Origin: Streptomyces sp. Tue6028
Lineage (GTDB): Bacteria > Actinomycetota > Actinomycetes > Streptomycetales > Streptomycetaceae
Length of the DNA: 64,000 nucleotides
Assembly: GCF_002300165.1 (NCBI RefSeq)
Contig: NZ_MLCE01000010.1
Coordinates: 124,001-188,000, forward strand
Reading direction: 5' to 3'
The notes under the pieces were generated by a model. The model worked only from the letters and a program-made list of their open reading frames with translations. It was not told the origin of the DNA and ran no database searches. Position 1 is the first letter of the stretch. Each line of letters begins with the position of its first letter. Positions 6,812 to 15,929 of the stretch are shown here, piece by piece. Position numbers and translations under genes: made by a program.

Positions 6812-9792
6812 GAGTGCAGCGTCGGTTCGGTGGCGACGGGGAGGGCGGTCCGTTCGAGCTCGATCGTCGTCGCTCCCCGGTCGACGGCGGTGATCCAGGC
6901 GTACTGGCCGGCCTTCTCGTTCTCGTGACGGAACGAGACCCGGTAGCGGCGCCCCGGCGTGAACCGGACGGTGTGCGGCACGGTCCGGTAGACCAGGCCG
7001 TCGTTCTCGCCGCGTGACTTGAGCGACTCGGAGCCGTCGACGACGTCGTCGATCGCCTTGCCGTTCCAGCTCCGCTGGGTGAACGGCGCGTGCCGCTGGG
7101 CGATGTGGGTGCGCGGGTCGGTGGACCCGCCCGCGTCGCCCTTCACGAAGGGGCCCCACCCCTGCGGGACGTTCTCGAAGTCCTCGAAGACCAGCGTCCC
7201 GCGCTTCGCCGGGCGCCGGGCGGGCACGACCCGGACGTTGTCGAACCGCACCCGTGCCTGCCCGGCGGCGGCGCACAGGGCGAGCTCGACGGGACCGCCG
7301 CCCTCGGGCACGGTGAACCAGGTGAACATCCGCTGGAAGCGGGTCCCGTGCTTGCGGTCGGCGGCGACGAAGTTGCCCGCGGTCGAGGTGTCGGTCCAGT
7401 TGGCGGCGGTGACGCCGTCGGCGGTGCGGACCCGGAGGGACGCCCTGCGGCTGCCGTCGGCGCTCTCGCCGACCTCGACCTGCACGGACGCGGCGTACTG
7501 GCCGGGCCTGAGGCGGCTGAGCCGCTGGGAGACCGTGGCGGCGCCGCCGGGGGCGATCACCAGCTCGTGGTCGCCGAGGTCGCCGCGCACCACGGAGGCC
7601 GGGCCGCTGACCGTCCAGCCCTTCAGGGAGCCCGAGTTGAAGCCGGGGTCGTACAGTGGGGTGCCCTTTCCCCAGCGGGGGGCGGGGGGCTGGGCCACGC
7701 GGGCGCGGTACACGACGTACGGCTGGGCGGGCTCGGCGTCGAGGGTGATCCGGCCGTCGTGCACGGGGACGTCGGCGACGAACACCCGGCCCTGGTCGGT
7801 GAGCCGGTACAGGGCGACCCGGGAGAGGCCTTCCCAGTCGCGCGGCAACCGCCACTCGCCGCTGCCGCCGGCCGGGTTGTAGTGGTAGAGCTTCGTGGGC
7901 TTCTTCGGGTCCCAGGGCAGCAGATAGGCGCCGCCGTCGTAGACGAGCCGGCCGTCGGTCGTGATGCGGCGGACGCCGTCCGTGTCGGAGACCGAGGTGC
8001 CACCCGGACCGGAGAAGGTGATCGTGTGCTCGCCCCAGGTGCTGATCGGGTGGGCCTGGAGGTACTTGGCGGGCAGGGAGTGCGTCCAGATCAGCGCGTA
8101 GAAGGAGTTCCAGTCGGTCTTGCCGGTCCAGCCCTCGAAGTTGCCCATGCGGGCGATGCCCAGCAGGGTGGGCCACTTGTCGGCGAAGACGTCCTTCTGA
8201 TGGTTGCGGACGAAGCGGATGAGCCGGGAGTTGATCCCGCGCGAGGTGTCCGGGCCGTAGTCCGTCTCGGTCGCCCAGTGCGACCACAGGCTGGAGCGTT
8301 CCAGGCCGTGGCCCCACTCGGAGGTGACGTGCCAGCCCTGCTCGCGCAGGGCGCGCTGGAGGCGGTCGGAGGTCCAGCCGGACTCGCGGAAGACGTCGAT
8401 GTACAGGGAGTTGAGGGCCGGGTGCGTCTCCGCGCGCAGGTCGGCGAAGCGCTTGACGATGTCGCCGGAGACGAGGTCGCGGCGCTGGTCGATCCGGTAG
8501 GACTGGTCCAGCCAGTCCCACTGCTCATTGGTCTTGTCGACCAGGGTCTCGGAGAAGGCGCGGGCGACCGGGTAGGACTCGGTGGCGTTGACGTGGACGG
8601 CGAAGTCGCTGTTCCACTTCCTGCCCTCGGAGACCAGGGTGTTGAGATCGGCGAGGCCGCCGGCGCGCTTGTTGTGGTTGCCCGCGTAGTCGGGATGGGC
8701 GGAGTCGTGCCCCTCGGACTGGTAGCCCTTGAGGAGGGTGAACTGCCCCAGCCCGTCGGTCGCCAGGGAGATCCGCTTGACGTCGTCGAGCGTGGCGAGG
8801 AACGGATGGGTGGCCTGTGAGGCGAAGTTGAACGGAATGTGCGGCACGACACGGCGGTACGTGCCGTCGGCACCGAGCGGGTCGACCATGATGTCCCGGA
8901 AGGCGATCGCGGCGTCCTGCCAGTCGATCACGCCGTCGCCGTTGCGGTCGCCGGTGACGATCACGGTGGCGTACGGGAGCGGCTCGGTGTCGGTCGCGGT
9001 CGCGGCCCGGTGGGTCCACTCGCCGGGGACGAGCTGGGCCTTGACGTATCCGTCGGCTCCGCCCGCCGGCTCCTTGCGGACGGTCTGCCGCCACAGCCGG
9101 CCGTTCTCCCACGAACTGGTGCTGTCGGGCTTGTCGTAGACCGTGTTGGTCTCGACGGCGCCCGCGAGGCCATGGTGCGCGACGACGGCGTACGCGCATC
9201 CGGTCGCCGCCTCCGCCGGGGTGTCGCGGGCCGGGGTGACGAGCGTGTCGCCGCTCTTGGACTTGTCCAACTGGATCCTGGCGGCCAGGAGTTGTGCGCC
9301 GGGCTGGTCGCTGCGGACGGAGAGCAGGGCGAGGCCGGGGATGCGCAGGGTGCCGACGGGCAGCGCGGCGGTTTCGGTGATCTTCGTGATCCGCCAGGTC
9401 ACCCGCCGGTCCGTGACGGCGATCTCGGCGTCGATCGTGGTGCCGCCGTCGAAGACGAGGCGGTACGCGACCGCGTCGCCGCCGGCCGTGGCGGTGACCG
9501 TCGGGGTCCGCTCGGTGCCGTCGACGAGGACGGAGGTGACCTCGTCCTCCTGGGCGTGCAGGACGGCACCGGTCGCGCGGTCGGTGTAGGAGACGATCCG
9601 CGGGAATCCGGCGGCGACCCGGACGTCGAGGGCGCGGGAGCGCAGGACGAGGTCCGCACCGGGGGCGGCGGCCTCGGCGAAGGCCGGACCGGCCGCGCCG
9701 AGCGCGGCCCCGACTCCGGCGGCGGCGCCCGCCGCGACGACCGCGCGGCGCGTGGGGGCGAATGCGGGCGAGGGCATGGCTGAGGGCTGCAA
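6697..9792 (-). CDS. Secreted GH101 endo-alpha-N-acetylgalactosaminidase
   Basis: A 1031-residue enzyme expected to release the intact core-1 disaccharide (Gal beta-1,3-GalNAc) from Ser/Thr of mucin-type glycoproteins. It begins with a twin-arginine-type signal (PTRRAVVAAG, then a hydrophobic stretch ending at AFAEA near residue 41). After the N-terminal beta domain there is an EF-hand-like calcium loop at about 281-293. The catalytic barrel carries the nucleophile in LYIDVF (Asp 466) and the acid/base in TSEWGHG (Glu 492). Two C-terminal carbohydrate-binding-like jelly rolls follow from about residue 700. The TTG start at 9792 is supported by GGAGGA five bases upstream; the ATG at 9777 is too far from it. 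Confidence 0.93.
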   Translation of the reverse strand: MQPSAMPSPAFAPTRRAVVAAGAAAGVGAALGAAGPAFAEAAAPGADLVLRSRALDVRVAAGFPRIVSYTDRATGAVLHAQEDEVTSVLVDGTERTPTVTATAGGDAVAYRLVFDGGTTIDAEIAVTDRRVTWRITKITETAALPVGTLRIPGLALLSVRSDQPGAQLLAARIQLDKSKSGDTLVTPARDTPAEAATGCAYAVVAHHGLAGAVETNTVYDKPDSTSSWENGRLWRQTVRKEPAGGADGYVKAQLVPGEWTHRAATATDTEPLPYATVIVTGDRNGDGVIDWQDAAIAFRDIMVDPLGADGTYRRVVPHIPFNFASQATHPFLATLDDVKRISLATDGLGQFTLLKGYQSEGHDSAHPDYAGNHNKRAGGLADLNTLVSEGRKWNSDFAVHVNATESYPVARAFSETLVDKTNEQWDWLDQSYRIDQRRDLVSGDIVKRFADLRAETHPALNSLYIDVFRESGWTSDRLQRALREQGWHVTSEWGHGLERSSLWSHWATETDYGPDTSRGINSRLIRFVRNHQKDVFADKWPTLLGIARMGNFEGWTGKTDWNSFYALIWTHSLPAKYLQAHPISTWGEHTITFSGPGGTSVSDTDGVRRITTDGRLVYDGGAYLLPWDPKKPTKLYHYNPAGGSGEWRLPRDWEGLSRVALYRLTDQGRVFVADVPVHDGRITLDAEPAQPYVVYRARVAQPPAPRWGKGTPLYDPGFNSGSLKGWTVSGPASVVRGDLGDHELVIAPGGAATVSQRLSRLRPGQYAASVQVEVGESADGSRRASLRVRTADGVTAANWTDTSTAGNFVAADRKHGTRFQRMFTWFTVPEGGGPVELALCAAAGQARVRFDNVRVVPARRPAKRGTLVFEDFENVPQGWGPFVKGDAGGSTDPRTHIAQRHAPFTQRSWNGKAIDDVVDGSESLKSRGENDGLVYRTVPHTVRFTPGRRYRVSFRHENEKAGQYAWITAVDRGATTIELERTALPVATEPTLHSYEFTAPTDGEAWVGLRKTGDDGTAEFVLDSFEVSEAG

Positions 9793-9853
9793 GGCACTCC
9801 TCCTGGGGGCTGCGATCGGTGCCGTCAGCCTGCGCCGGGTGAGGTGAACGTGC

Positions 9854-9883
9854 CCATGGACAAAGGAGGGAGAGGAGTTGGAC
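9854..9883. promoter_or_regulatory. Putative AraC-type operator upstream of the GH101 gene
   Basis: On the minus strand this stretch reads GTCCAA (9883-9878), a 12-base spacer, then CTTTGTCCATGG (9865-9854). The 12-mer matches the AraC/GH35 intergenic site exactly and the GTCCA half-sites are 22 bp apart instead of 21. It lies 62 bp upstream of the GH101 start codon and touches the 3' end of the acetyltransferase gene. Co-regulation of the two glycosidases is inferred. Confidence 0.5.
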
Positions 9884-10356
9884 TAACCGACCGGCGCCTT
9901 CAGCTCCTTGTGGAAGTGCACGTCCTGATGGCCGCCCGGGATGCCCTCCGTGCGGCCCGTCTCGCGGTAGCCGTGTCCGCGGTAGAAGTCGGGGGCCTGG
10001 AAGGTGAAGGAGGAGACGATCATCTCGGTGCAGCCGCGCCGCGCGCTCTCCTCCTCGGCGGCCCTCAGCAGCTCGCTGCCCCAGCCGGCGTGCCGCTGGT
10101 CCTCGCGCACCCAGAGCATGTCGACGGCGCAGCAGCTTCCCCAGACCCAGGCGGTCAGTCCGCCGACCAGGTCCCCCGCCTCGTCGGTGACGCGGACCGA
10201 GAGCGGCTGGGGTGTGCCGGCTCCGGTCGCCTCCGCGTTGAACGCGGTGAGCTCGTCGTCGAGCCGCCGTTCCAGGGCCGCGTCCTTGGCTCCCACCTCC
10301 AACGACGCGGTGGCGGTGGGCTGCTGGGCGGGGCCGGTGGGCTGCTGGGCGGTCAT
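9883..10356 (-). CDS. GNAT-family N-acetyltransferase
   Basis: A 157-residue GNAT-fold acetyltransferase. The core pattern is visible: LVGGLTAWVWGSCCAVDMLWVREDQRH (strands 2-4), then AGWGSELLRAAEEE, the acetyl-CoA pyrophosphate loop, and a C-terminal FYRGHGY motif. The substrate is unknown. The first 20 or so residues repeat Gln/Pro/Thr (QQPTGPAQQPTA), a low-complexity leader; the ATG at 10356 is the only plausible start. It is upstream of the GH101 gene on the same strand, 90 bp away. Confidence 0.85.
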   Translation of the reverse strand: MTAQQPTGPAQQPTATASLEVGAKDAALERRLDDELTAFNAEATGAGTPQPLSVRVTDEAGDLVGGLTAWVWGSCCAVDMLWVREDQRHAGWGSELLRAAEEESARRGCTEMIVSSFTFQAPDFYRGHGYRETGRTEGIPGGHQDVHFHKELKAPVG

Positions 10357-10390
10357 GGCCGGGAGTATCGCAGCGCGAGGGGGCGGCGGC

Positions 10391-10515
10391 CGAACGCTTT
10401 TCGTTCCCGGAGGGCCGAACGCTTCTCGCCCCCGGACGGGCGAACGCTTCTCGCCCCCGGACGGGCGAACGCTTCTCGCTCCCGGACGGGCGAACGCTTC
10501 TCGCTCCCGGACGGG
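10391..10515. repeat. Five 25-bp tandem repeats
   Basis: Five head-to-tail 25-bp units start at 10391, 10416, 10441, 10466 and 10491, each opening with CGAACGCTTCTCG (the first reads CGAACGCTTTTCG). Units 2-3 and 4-5 are identical pairs that differ from each other by one base. They fill the gap between the acetyltransferase and trypsin genes. A 25-bp period cannot keep a reading frame, so this is a non-coding array. Confidence 0.92.
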
Positions 10516-10565
10516 CGCCCGCGACCTGGTCACGGGCGCCCGCACCGCACGAGGTGCGACGACGG

Positions 10566-11507
<942 letters not shown>

Positions 11508-11569
11508 TCACCGGGAGGAGACCCCGCTTAGAGTGGAAGTCGGTTCCGGCGTCTTCAGGGGGTGCGGAC

Positions 11570-12466
11570 GTGGCGAACGGCGGTCCCGTCGAGCACGGAT
11601 ACCCGCATCTGGACACGGTGCGGGCGTCGATCACCGCGCTCTACAGAAGGCTCTCGTACGACACGATCCACACGTTCGCGACCAGCGTCGCCCCCGCGGA
11701 CGTCGCCTTCGCCGACGCCGACGACCTGCACCTCGGCGCGCAGCGCGTGGCCCGCGAGATGGTCCGGCACTACCGGCTGCCGGACGCCCGGATGATCATC
11801 GGCTTCCGCGAGATGACCCACGCCGCGAACGTCGAGCTCGCCGCGGGACCCGAGTACTTCGTCGACCTCAACGACCGCTTCCGCACCCATCGCAGGGACA
11901 TCGGGGCCGCGCTCGCCCATGAGGTGATGCACGTCTATCTGCACCGTCTCGACCTCTCCTTCCCCGGCACCCGCGACAACGAGATCCTCACCGACACGGC
12001 CGCGGCCTACCTGGGAGCGGGCTGGCTCCTCCTCGACGCCTACCGCGAGGACGCGGCGTCCTCGCAGAAGCTCGGCTACCTCACCCCGGAGGAGTTCGGG
12101 TACGTCCTCGCCAAACGCGCCCTCCTCTTCGGCGAGGACCCCTCCGTCTGGTTCACCAGCCCGCAGGCCTACACGGCGTACACCAAGGGCATGGCGCAGG
12201 CCCGCCGCGACGAGCAGCAGCCGCCGCTGACCGCGGCCGGCTGGGCGGGCCGCCACCGCTACGCGAAGGACCGCCGTTACGCCCAGGACCACCACTCCTC
12301 GGCCCACCGGCCCGGCGCCCCCTACTCCTTCACGCCCGACAGCCGGGGCCCCCTGCGCGTCTCCTTCCCCTGCCCGACCTGCCACCAGCGGATCAGGGTC
12401 CCGGTACGCGGCCGGGTACGGGCCCGCTGCACGCTGTGCAGGACGGTGCTGGAGTGCGACACATGA
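11570..12466 (+). CDS. HExxH zinc-metallopeptidase-like protein with C-terminal zinc ribbon
   Basis: A 298-residue protein of unknown function. An HEVMH motif (residues 117-121) is followed 16-20 residues later by NEILTDTAAAYLG, which could supply the third zinc ligand (Glu 138 or Asp 142), as in small gluzincins. The C-terminus has two paired cysteine motifs, CPTC and CTLC, about 18 residues apart, a zinc ribbon like those of DNA/RNA-binding or chaperone proteins. No signal peptide or membrane segment is visible, so it is probably cytoplasmic. The GTG at 11570 was chosen because the upstream frame is low-complexity. It is divergent from sprT, with the ankyrin gene 92 bp downstream. Confidence 0.75.
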   Translation: MANGGPVEHGYPHLDTVRASITALYRRLSYDTIHTFATSVAPADVAFADADDLHLGAQRVAREMVRHYRLPDARMIIGFREMTHAANVELAAGPEYFVDLNDRFRTHRRDIGAALAHEVMHVYLHRLDLSFPGTRDNEILTDTAAAYLGAGWLLLDAYREDAASSQKLGYLTPEEFGYVLAKRALLFGEDPSVWFTSPQAYTAYTKGMAQARRDEQQPPLTAAGWAGRHRYAKDRRYAQDHHSSAHRPGAPYSFTPDSRGPLRVSFPCPTCHQRIRVPVRGRVRARCTLCRTVLECDT

Positions 12467-12558
12467 CGGGTGAGTCGCGTGCGAGGAAGGGCGAGAGGTG
12501 AGACAGAACACCTCAAAAGCCTTTGCCTCGCGCCTCCTTCGCGCGCGAGGGTCGAAGG

Positions 12559-13287
12559 ATGAGCACGAACGACCCCGCGGCGCGTCTCTTCACCGCTGTG
12601 TACGAGGGTGACGAGGACGCGGTCGTACGGTCGCTGCGCTCCGGAGCGAGCCCCGAGTCGGTGGACGAGGACGGTCAGACGGCGCTGTACCTGGCGGCGG
12701 TGAGCGACCAGCCCGGCATCGTACGCCTGCTGCTCGTGGCCGGGGCCGACCCCGACCGGCTGAGCCAGGGCACCGACGCCCCGCTGTGCGGCGCGGCCTG
12801 CGGCGGGCACACCGAGGTGGCGCGCGCCCTGCTCGCGGCCGGGGCCGGGCCCGACACGGTGGAGGCCTTCGGATTCACCGCCCTCACCTGGGCACTCAGG
12901 CGCGGCCACTCCGCGGTGGCCGAGGCCCTCCTCGCCGCGGGCGCCGACCCGGACCGGCCCGGCCCCCAGGGCGAGGCGCCGCTGGTGGCCGCCGCCCACC
13001 GGGGCTCCCCCGGCTGCGTCCGCGCCCTTCTCGCGCGAGGCGCGGGGGCCAGGCGCGAGGCGCTGGCGGAGGCCCGCCGCCAGCTCACCCTGGACGTGGC
13101 GGCCGAGCTCCTCGCGGGGCTGACCCTGACCCACGGCGCGGGACACCCGTCCACCACCCACCTCTCACGGCAGGACGGCCGGACGGTCGTCGAGGTCCAG
13201 CTCCTCGACGCACAGGGCCACCCCTTCGCCGGCGACGACCGCGAGACGGGCCACGCGGAGATCGCCGCCCTCCTGGAAGGCCCGTAG
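12559..13287 (+). CDS. Ankyrin-repeat protein
   Basis: A 242-residue protein built of about four ankyrin repeats between residues 8 and 155, with recurring G-TALYLAA, IVRLLLVAGADPD and VARALLAAGAGPD patterns. The last 80 or so residues are not repeat-like. It is predicted to be soluble and to mediate protein-protein interactions; no partner can be named. ATG 12559 follows CGAAGG. It is downstream of the HExxH/zinc-ribbon gene, from which it may be transcribed. Confidence 0.85.
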   Translation: MSTNDPAARLFTAVYEGDEDAVVRSLRSGASPESVDEDGQTALYLAAVSDQPGIVRLLLVAGADPDRLSQGTDAPLCGAACGGHTEVARALLAAGAGPDTVEAFGFTALTWALRRGHSAVAEALLAAGADPDRPGPQGEAPLVAAAHRGSPGCVRALLARGAGARREALAEARRQLTLDVAAELLAGLTLTHGAGHPSTTHLSRQDGRTVVEVQLLDAQGHPFAGDDRETGHAEIAALLEGP

Positions 13288-13446
13288 CGGGCGGCGAGGA
13301 CAGGCGACGCGAGGGCGGCGCTCCGCGCGCGGCGGCCGGCCGCCATCGGGCGGTCACAGCGAGCCGGAGGGGCCACGAGCCCCCTCGCGGCAAGCCCCCG
13401 CCCCCTCCGTCGCTTGTGGCCACGGCCGTTCACACCGACCCCGAGG

Positions 13447-14886
13447 TCACGCCTCGTGCTCGGCCACGGCGCTGCGGGGCAGAACGGCGCACAACCCGGC
13501 GCAGAGCACGAACCCGGCCAGCACCCAGGGCATCGCCGAGGTCAGCGCGTCGGTCAGCCCGTGCGACGCCCGCCCGAAGAACACGCTCCCGATCACCGCC
13601 GCACCGAGCGCCCCGCCGAACTGCTGGGCCGTGGAGAAGATCCCCGACGCGGCACCGGCGAGTTCGCCGGGCACGGCGGACAGCACCACGTTCACCAGCG
13701 GGACCACGAGGAACCCGAGCCCCGCCCCGGCGAGCGCCAGCCCCGGCACCAGCGGCCACGCCCCGGTCCCCGCGGCGGAGGAGTCGGCGACGGCCGCCCA
13801 GATCCACCCGAAGCCGCCGGCCATGAGCAGCGCGCCGAGTCCCAGCACCAGCCGGCCGAACTTCACGGCGAGCCCGTCGGCCGCGGGCGCCGTCAGAAAA
13901 CTCCCGGCGGAGAACGCCACGGTCAGCACCCCCGCCTGAGTGGGCGTGTACCCCTCGCCGCCCTGCAGCCAGATCGCGAAGACCAGGAAGAAGCCCTGCA
14001 TCCCGACGGAGAAGAGGAGCTGGACGAGGACGCCCACCGAGAACGCGGGGAGCCGGAAGGCGCGCACCGGCAGCAGGGGCACCGTCACCGACGGGTGCCG
14101 CCGCGCCTCGTACACCCCGAGCCCGCCCACGGCGAGCACCCCGGCCGCGAGACAGATCCAGCCCCACAGCGGCCACCCGTTGCCACGCCCCTGCACCAGG
14201 GGAAGCACGATCGCGACCAGGCCGCCGGCGAGGAGCGCGCTGCCGAGCACGTCGGGCCGTCCGGCGGACCGCTCACGCGTGGACGGTACGAGGACGAACC
14301 CGGCCGCCAGGGTCGCCGCGGCGATCGGCACGTTCACCAGGAAGACGGACCGCCAGCCCCATCCGAACAGGTCGGCGTCGGTGAGCACGCCCCCGAGCAG
14401 CAGTCCGACGGCGGAGGCGAAGCCGGCCACGGCGCCGTACATCCCGAAGGCGGCACCGCGCTCCTTGCCCTGGAACAGCGTGCGGAACGAGCCGAGCACC
14501 TGCGGCATCAGCACGGCCGCCGCCACCCCCTGCACGGCACGGGCGGCGATGAGCTGCCCCGGCGACTGGGCCAGCCCGCAGCCGAGGCTCGCGAGGCCGA
14601 ACCCGGCCGTGCCGGCGAGGAAGAGGAAGCGCCGCCCGATGCGGTCCCCGAGGTGCCCGGCGAGGATCAGGGTGGCGGCGAAGCCCAGGAGATACGCGGA
14701 GACCAGCCACTGGAGGGCGCTCTGGGAGGCGTGCAGGTCACGGCCCACGGACGGGATGGCGACGTTCACGATCGTCACGTCCAGCAGGTCCATCAGCGCC
14801 GCGACCATCATCACGACGGCTGCGGCCCAGCGGCGCGGGTGGGGCTCGGACACCGGCGGGGCGGTGGCGGCGAGGGTCGTGGACAT
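13447..14886 (-). CDS. MFS efflux transporter (DHA2/EmrB-QacA type)
   Basis: A 479-residue integral membrane protein with about 14 predicted transmembrane segments, the size of drug:H+ antiporter family 2. Motif A (GHLGDRIGRRF, after TM2), DLLDVTIVNVAIPSV in TM1 and the antiporter-type GLLLGGVLTD of motif C are visible. Export of a drug or metabolite is the likely role. It is divergent from a MarR-type repressor with two operator-like sites between them, so it is probably derepressed by its own substrate. The substrate is unknown. Confidence 0.92.
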   Translation of the reverse strand: MSTTLAATAPPVSEPHPRRWAAAVVMMVAALMDLLDVTIVNVAIPSVGRDLHASQSALQWLVSAYLLGFAATLILAGHLGDRIGRRFLFLAGTAGFGLASLGCGLAQSPGQLIAARAVQGVAAAVLMPQVLGSFRTLFQGKERGAAFGMYGAVAGFASAVGLLLGGVLTDADLFGWGWRSVFLVNVPIAAATLAAGFVLVPSTRERSAGRPDVLGSALLAGGLVAIVLPLVQGRGNGWPLWGWICLAAGVLAVGGLGVYEARRHPSVTVPLLPVRAFRLPAFSVGVLVQLLFSVGMQGFFLVFAIWLQGGEGYTPTQAGVLTVAFSAGSFLTAPAADGLAVKFGRLVLGLGALLMAGGFGWIWAAVADSSAAGTGAWPLVPGLALAGAGLGFLVVPLVNVVLSAVPGELAGAASGIFSTAQQFGGALGAAVIGSVFFGRASHGLTDALTSAMPWVLAGFVLCAGLCAVLPRSAVAEHEA

Positions 14887-14952
14887 GGGTTCCCCCTGAC
14901 TCGAAGGCGTGGGTCACCGGTGGCTCCGTGACGGAGTGACCGGGTGATTTAT

Positions 14953-15023
14953 TTCGTTCGAACTAACGAAAGACTTGCATCGGCCCCACCCTGATCGCAA
15001 GTCCTTAGTTCGACCGAACGAAA
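14953..15023. promoter_or_regulatory. Two 19-bp operator copies between MFS and marR-type genes
   Basis: TTCGTTCGAACTAACGAAA (14953-14971) and TTAGTTCGACCGAACGAAA (15005-15023) agree at 16 of 19 positions, are each partly palindromic, and start 52 bp apart, about five helical turns. The 11-mer TATTTCGTTCG at 14950 also recurs inverted at 15015-15025. Their position between divergent genes suggests MarR binding sites that repress both promoters. Confidence 0.6.
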
Positions 15024-15043
15024 TATTTGCTAGCCTTGCCGCC

Positions 15044-15619
15044 ATGAGCAGCGAGGAGAGGGGCGGCAGCGCGGAGCGCTCCGGCGCGGCTGCCGATCCG
15101 GCGGGCGACCCGGCCGACGCTCGGACCGGCGATCGGGCCGCGCGTGCGCCGGCCGACGACGCCGATGCCCGGCGCGCGCAGACGCTGGAGCGGCTCATGA
15201 CCGTCGGCCGTGAGCACAGCGGGGTGACCGTGATGTTCCATTCGGCGGTCGCGGCCCGTCAGGGGCTGAACGCCACCGAGACCAAGACCCTCGACCTGCT
15301 CCAGCGGTTCGGTCCGCTGACCGCGAAGGACCTGGCCGGGCACACGGGACTGGCCCCCGCGTCGGTCACCGGACTCATCGACCGGCTGGAGGCCAAGGGT
15401 TTCGTCCGCAGGGTCAAGCACCCGACCGACAAGCGCCGGGTCGTCGTCGAGCTGGACGACGGGAAGATCGCCGAACTGGCCGGGTTCTTCGAGGACTGGG
15501 CGCGCGATGTGGTCGACGCCTGCGAGGAGTTCGGCACGGACGAGCTGGAGACCGTGATCCGCTTCCTGTCCGTGATGTCGGAACGGCAGCGCAAGGCCGC
15601 CGCCCGCCTCGCCCGGTAG
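15044..15619 (+). CDS. MarR-family transcriptional regulator
   Basis: A 191-residue protein with a disordered, Ala/Asp-rich N-terminal stretch of about 40 residues and then a MarR winged helix-turn-helix. LTAKDLAGHTGLAPASVTGLIDRLEAKGFV is the recognition region and HPTDKRRVVVEL the wing. MarR proteins bind palindromes as dimers and release DNA when a small ligand binds. The adjacent divergent MFS gene is the obvious target. ATG 15044 lies 21 bp from the nearer operator copy, so autoregulation is likely. Confidence 0.9.
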   Translation: MSSEERGGSAERSGAAADPAGDPADARTGDRAARAPADDADARRAQTLERLMTVGREHSGVTVMFHSAVAARQGLNATETKTLDLLQRFGPLTAKDLAGHTGLAPASVTGLIDRLEAKGFVRRVKHPTDKRRVVVELDDGKIAELAGFFEDWARDVVDACEEFGTDELETVIRFLSVMSERQRKAAARLAR

Positions 15620-15929
15620 CGGGCCCGGCCGCACGGCCGCCGCGGGACGTGCCGGCGCGCCCGTGACGACGGCGCGGCCGGGCTTCTGGCACCGGCACAC
15701 GGCTCCACGCCCGGGAGGCCGGGCCACGGCGCGCCCGAGGAATTCGGGTGCCCCCCCGCCTCGGGGAGGCCGAACTCCCGCCCGCCCAGGGGGAAATCAG
15801 GACGCTCGCCCGCCGGGATGCTCGCCCGCTCAGGAAGGGAGCCGGGCCGCGGCCCACCCAAAGGGCCTGTTCAAGGGGCCGGACCGCGGCGCACCAGGCA
15901 GGCCTGCCACGCCGCGCCTGCGGGTCGGA
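15620..15929. other. Intergenic stretch without a recognised gene
   Basis: Roughly 310 bp of GC-rich sequence between the marR-type gene and the convergent SDR gene. The open frames crossing it are low-complexity Pro/Arg/Ala strings without homology signals or ribosome sites. I see no convincing promoter, repeat or RNA element. Confidence 0.6.

Noticed and set aside
4010-8521. 1503-codon minus-strand frame covering AraC, GH35 and GH101
   Set aside because: Only the final 294 codons encode a real protein (AraC type). The rest is antisense to GH35 or a shifted frame of GH101.
10391-10515. CRISPR-like array
   Set aside because: The units are head-to-tail with no unique spacers and no cas genes nearby.
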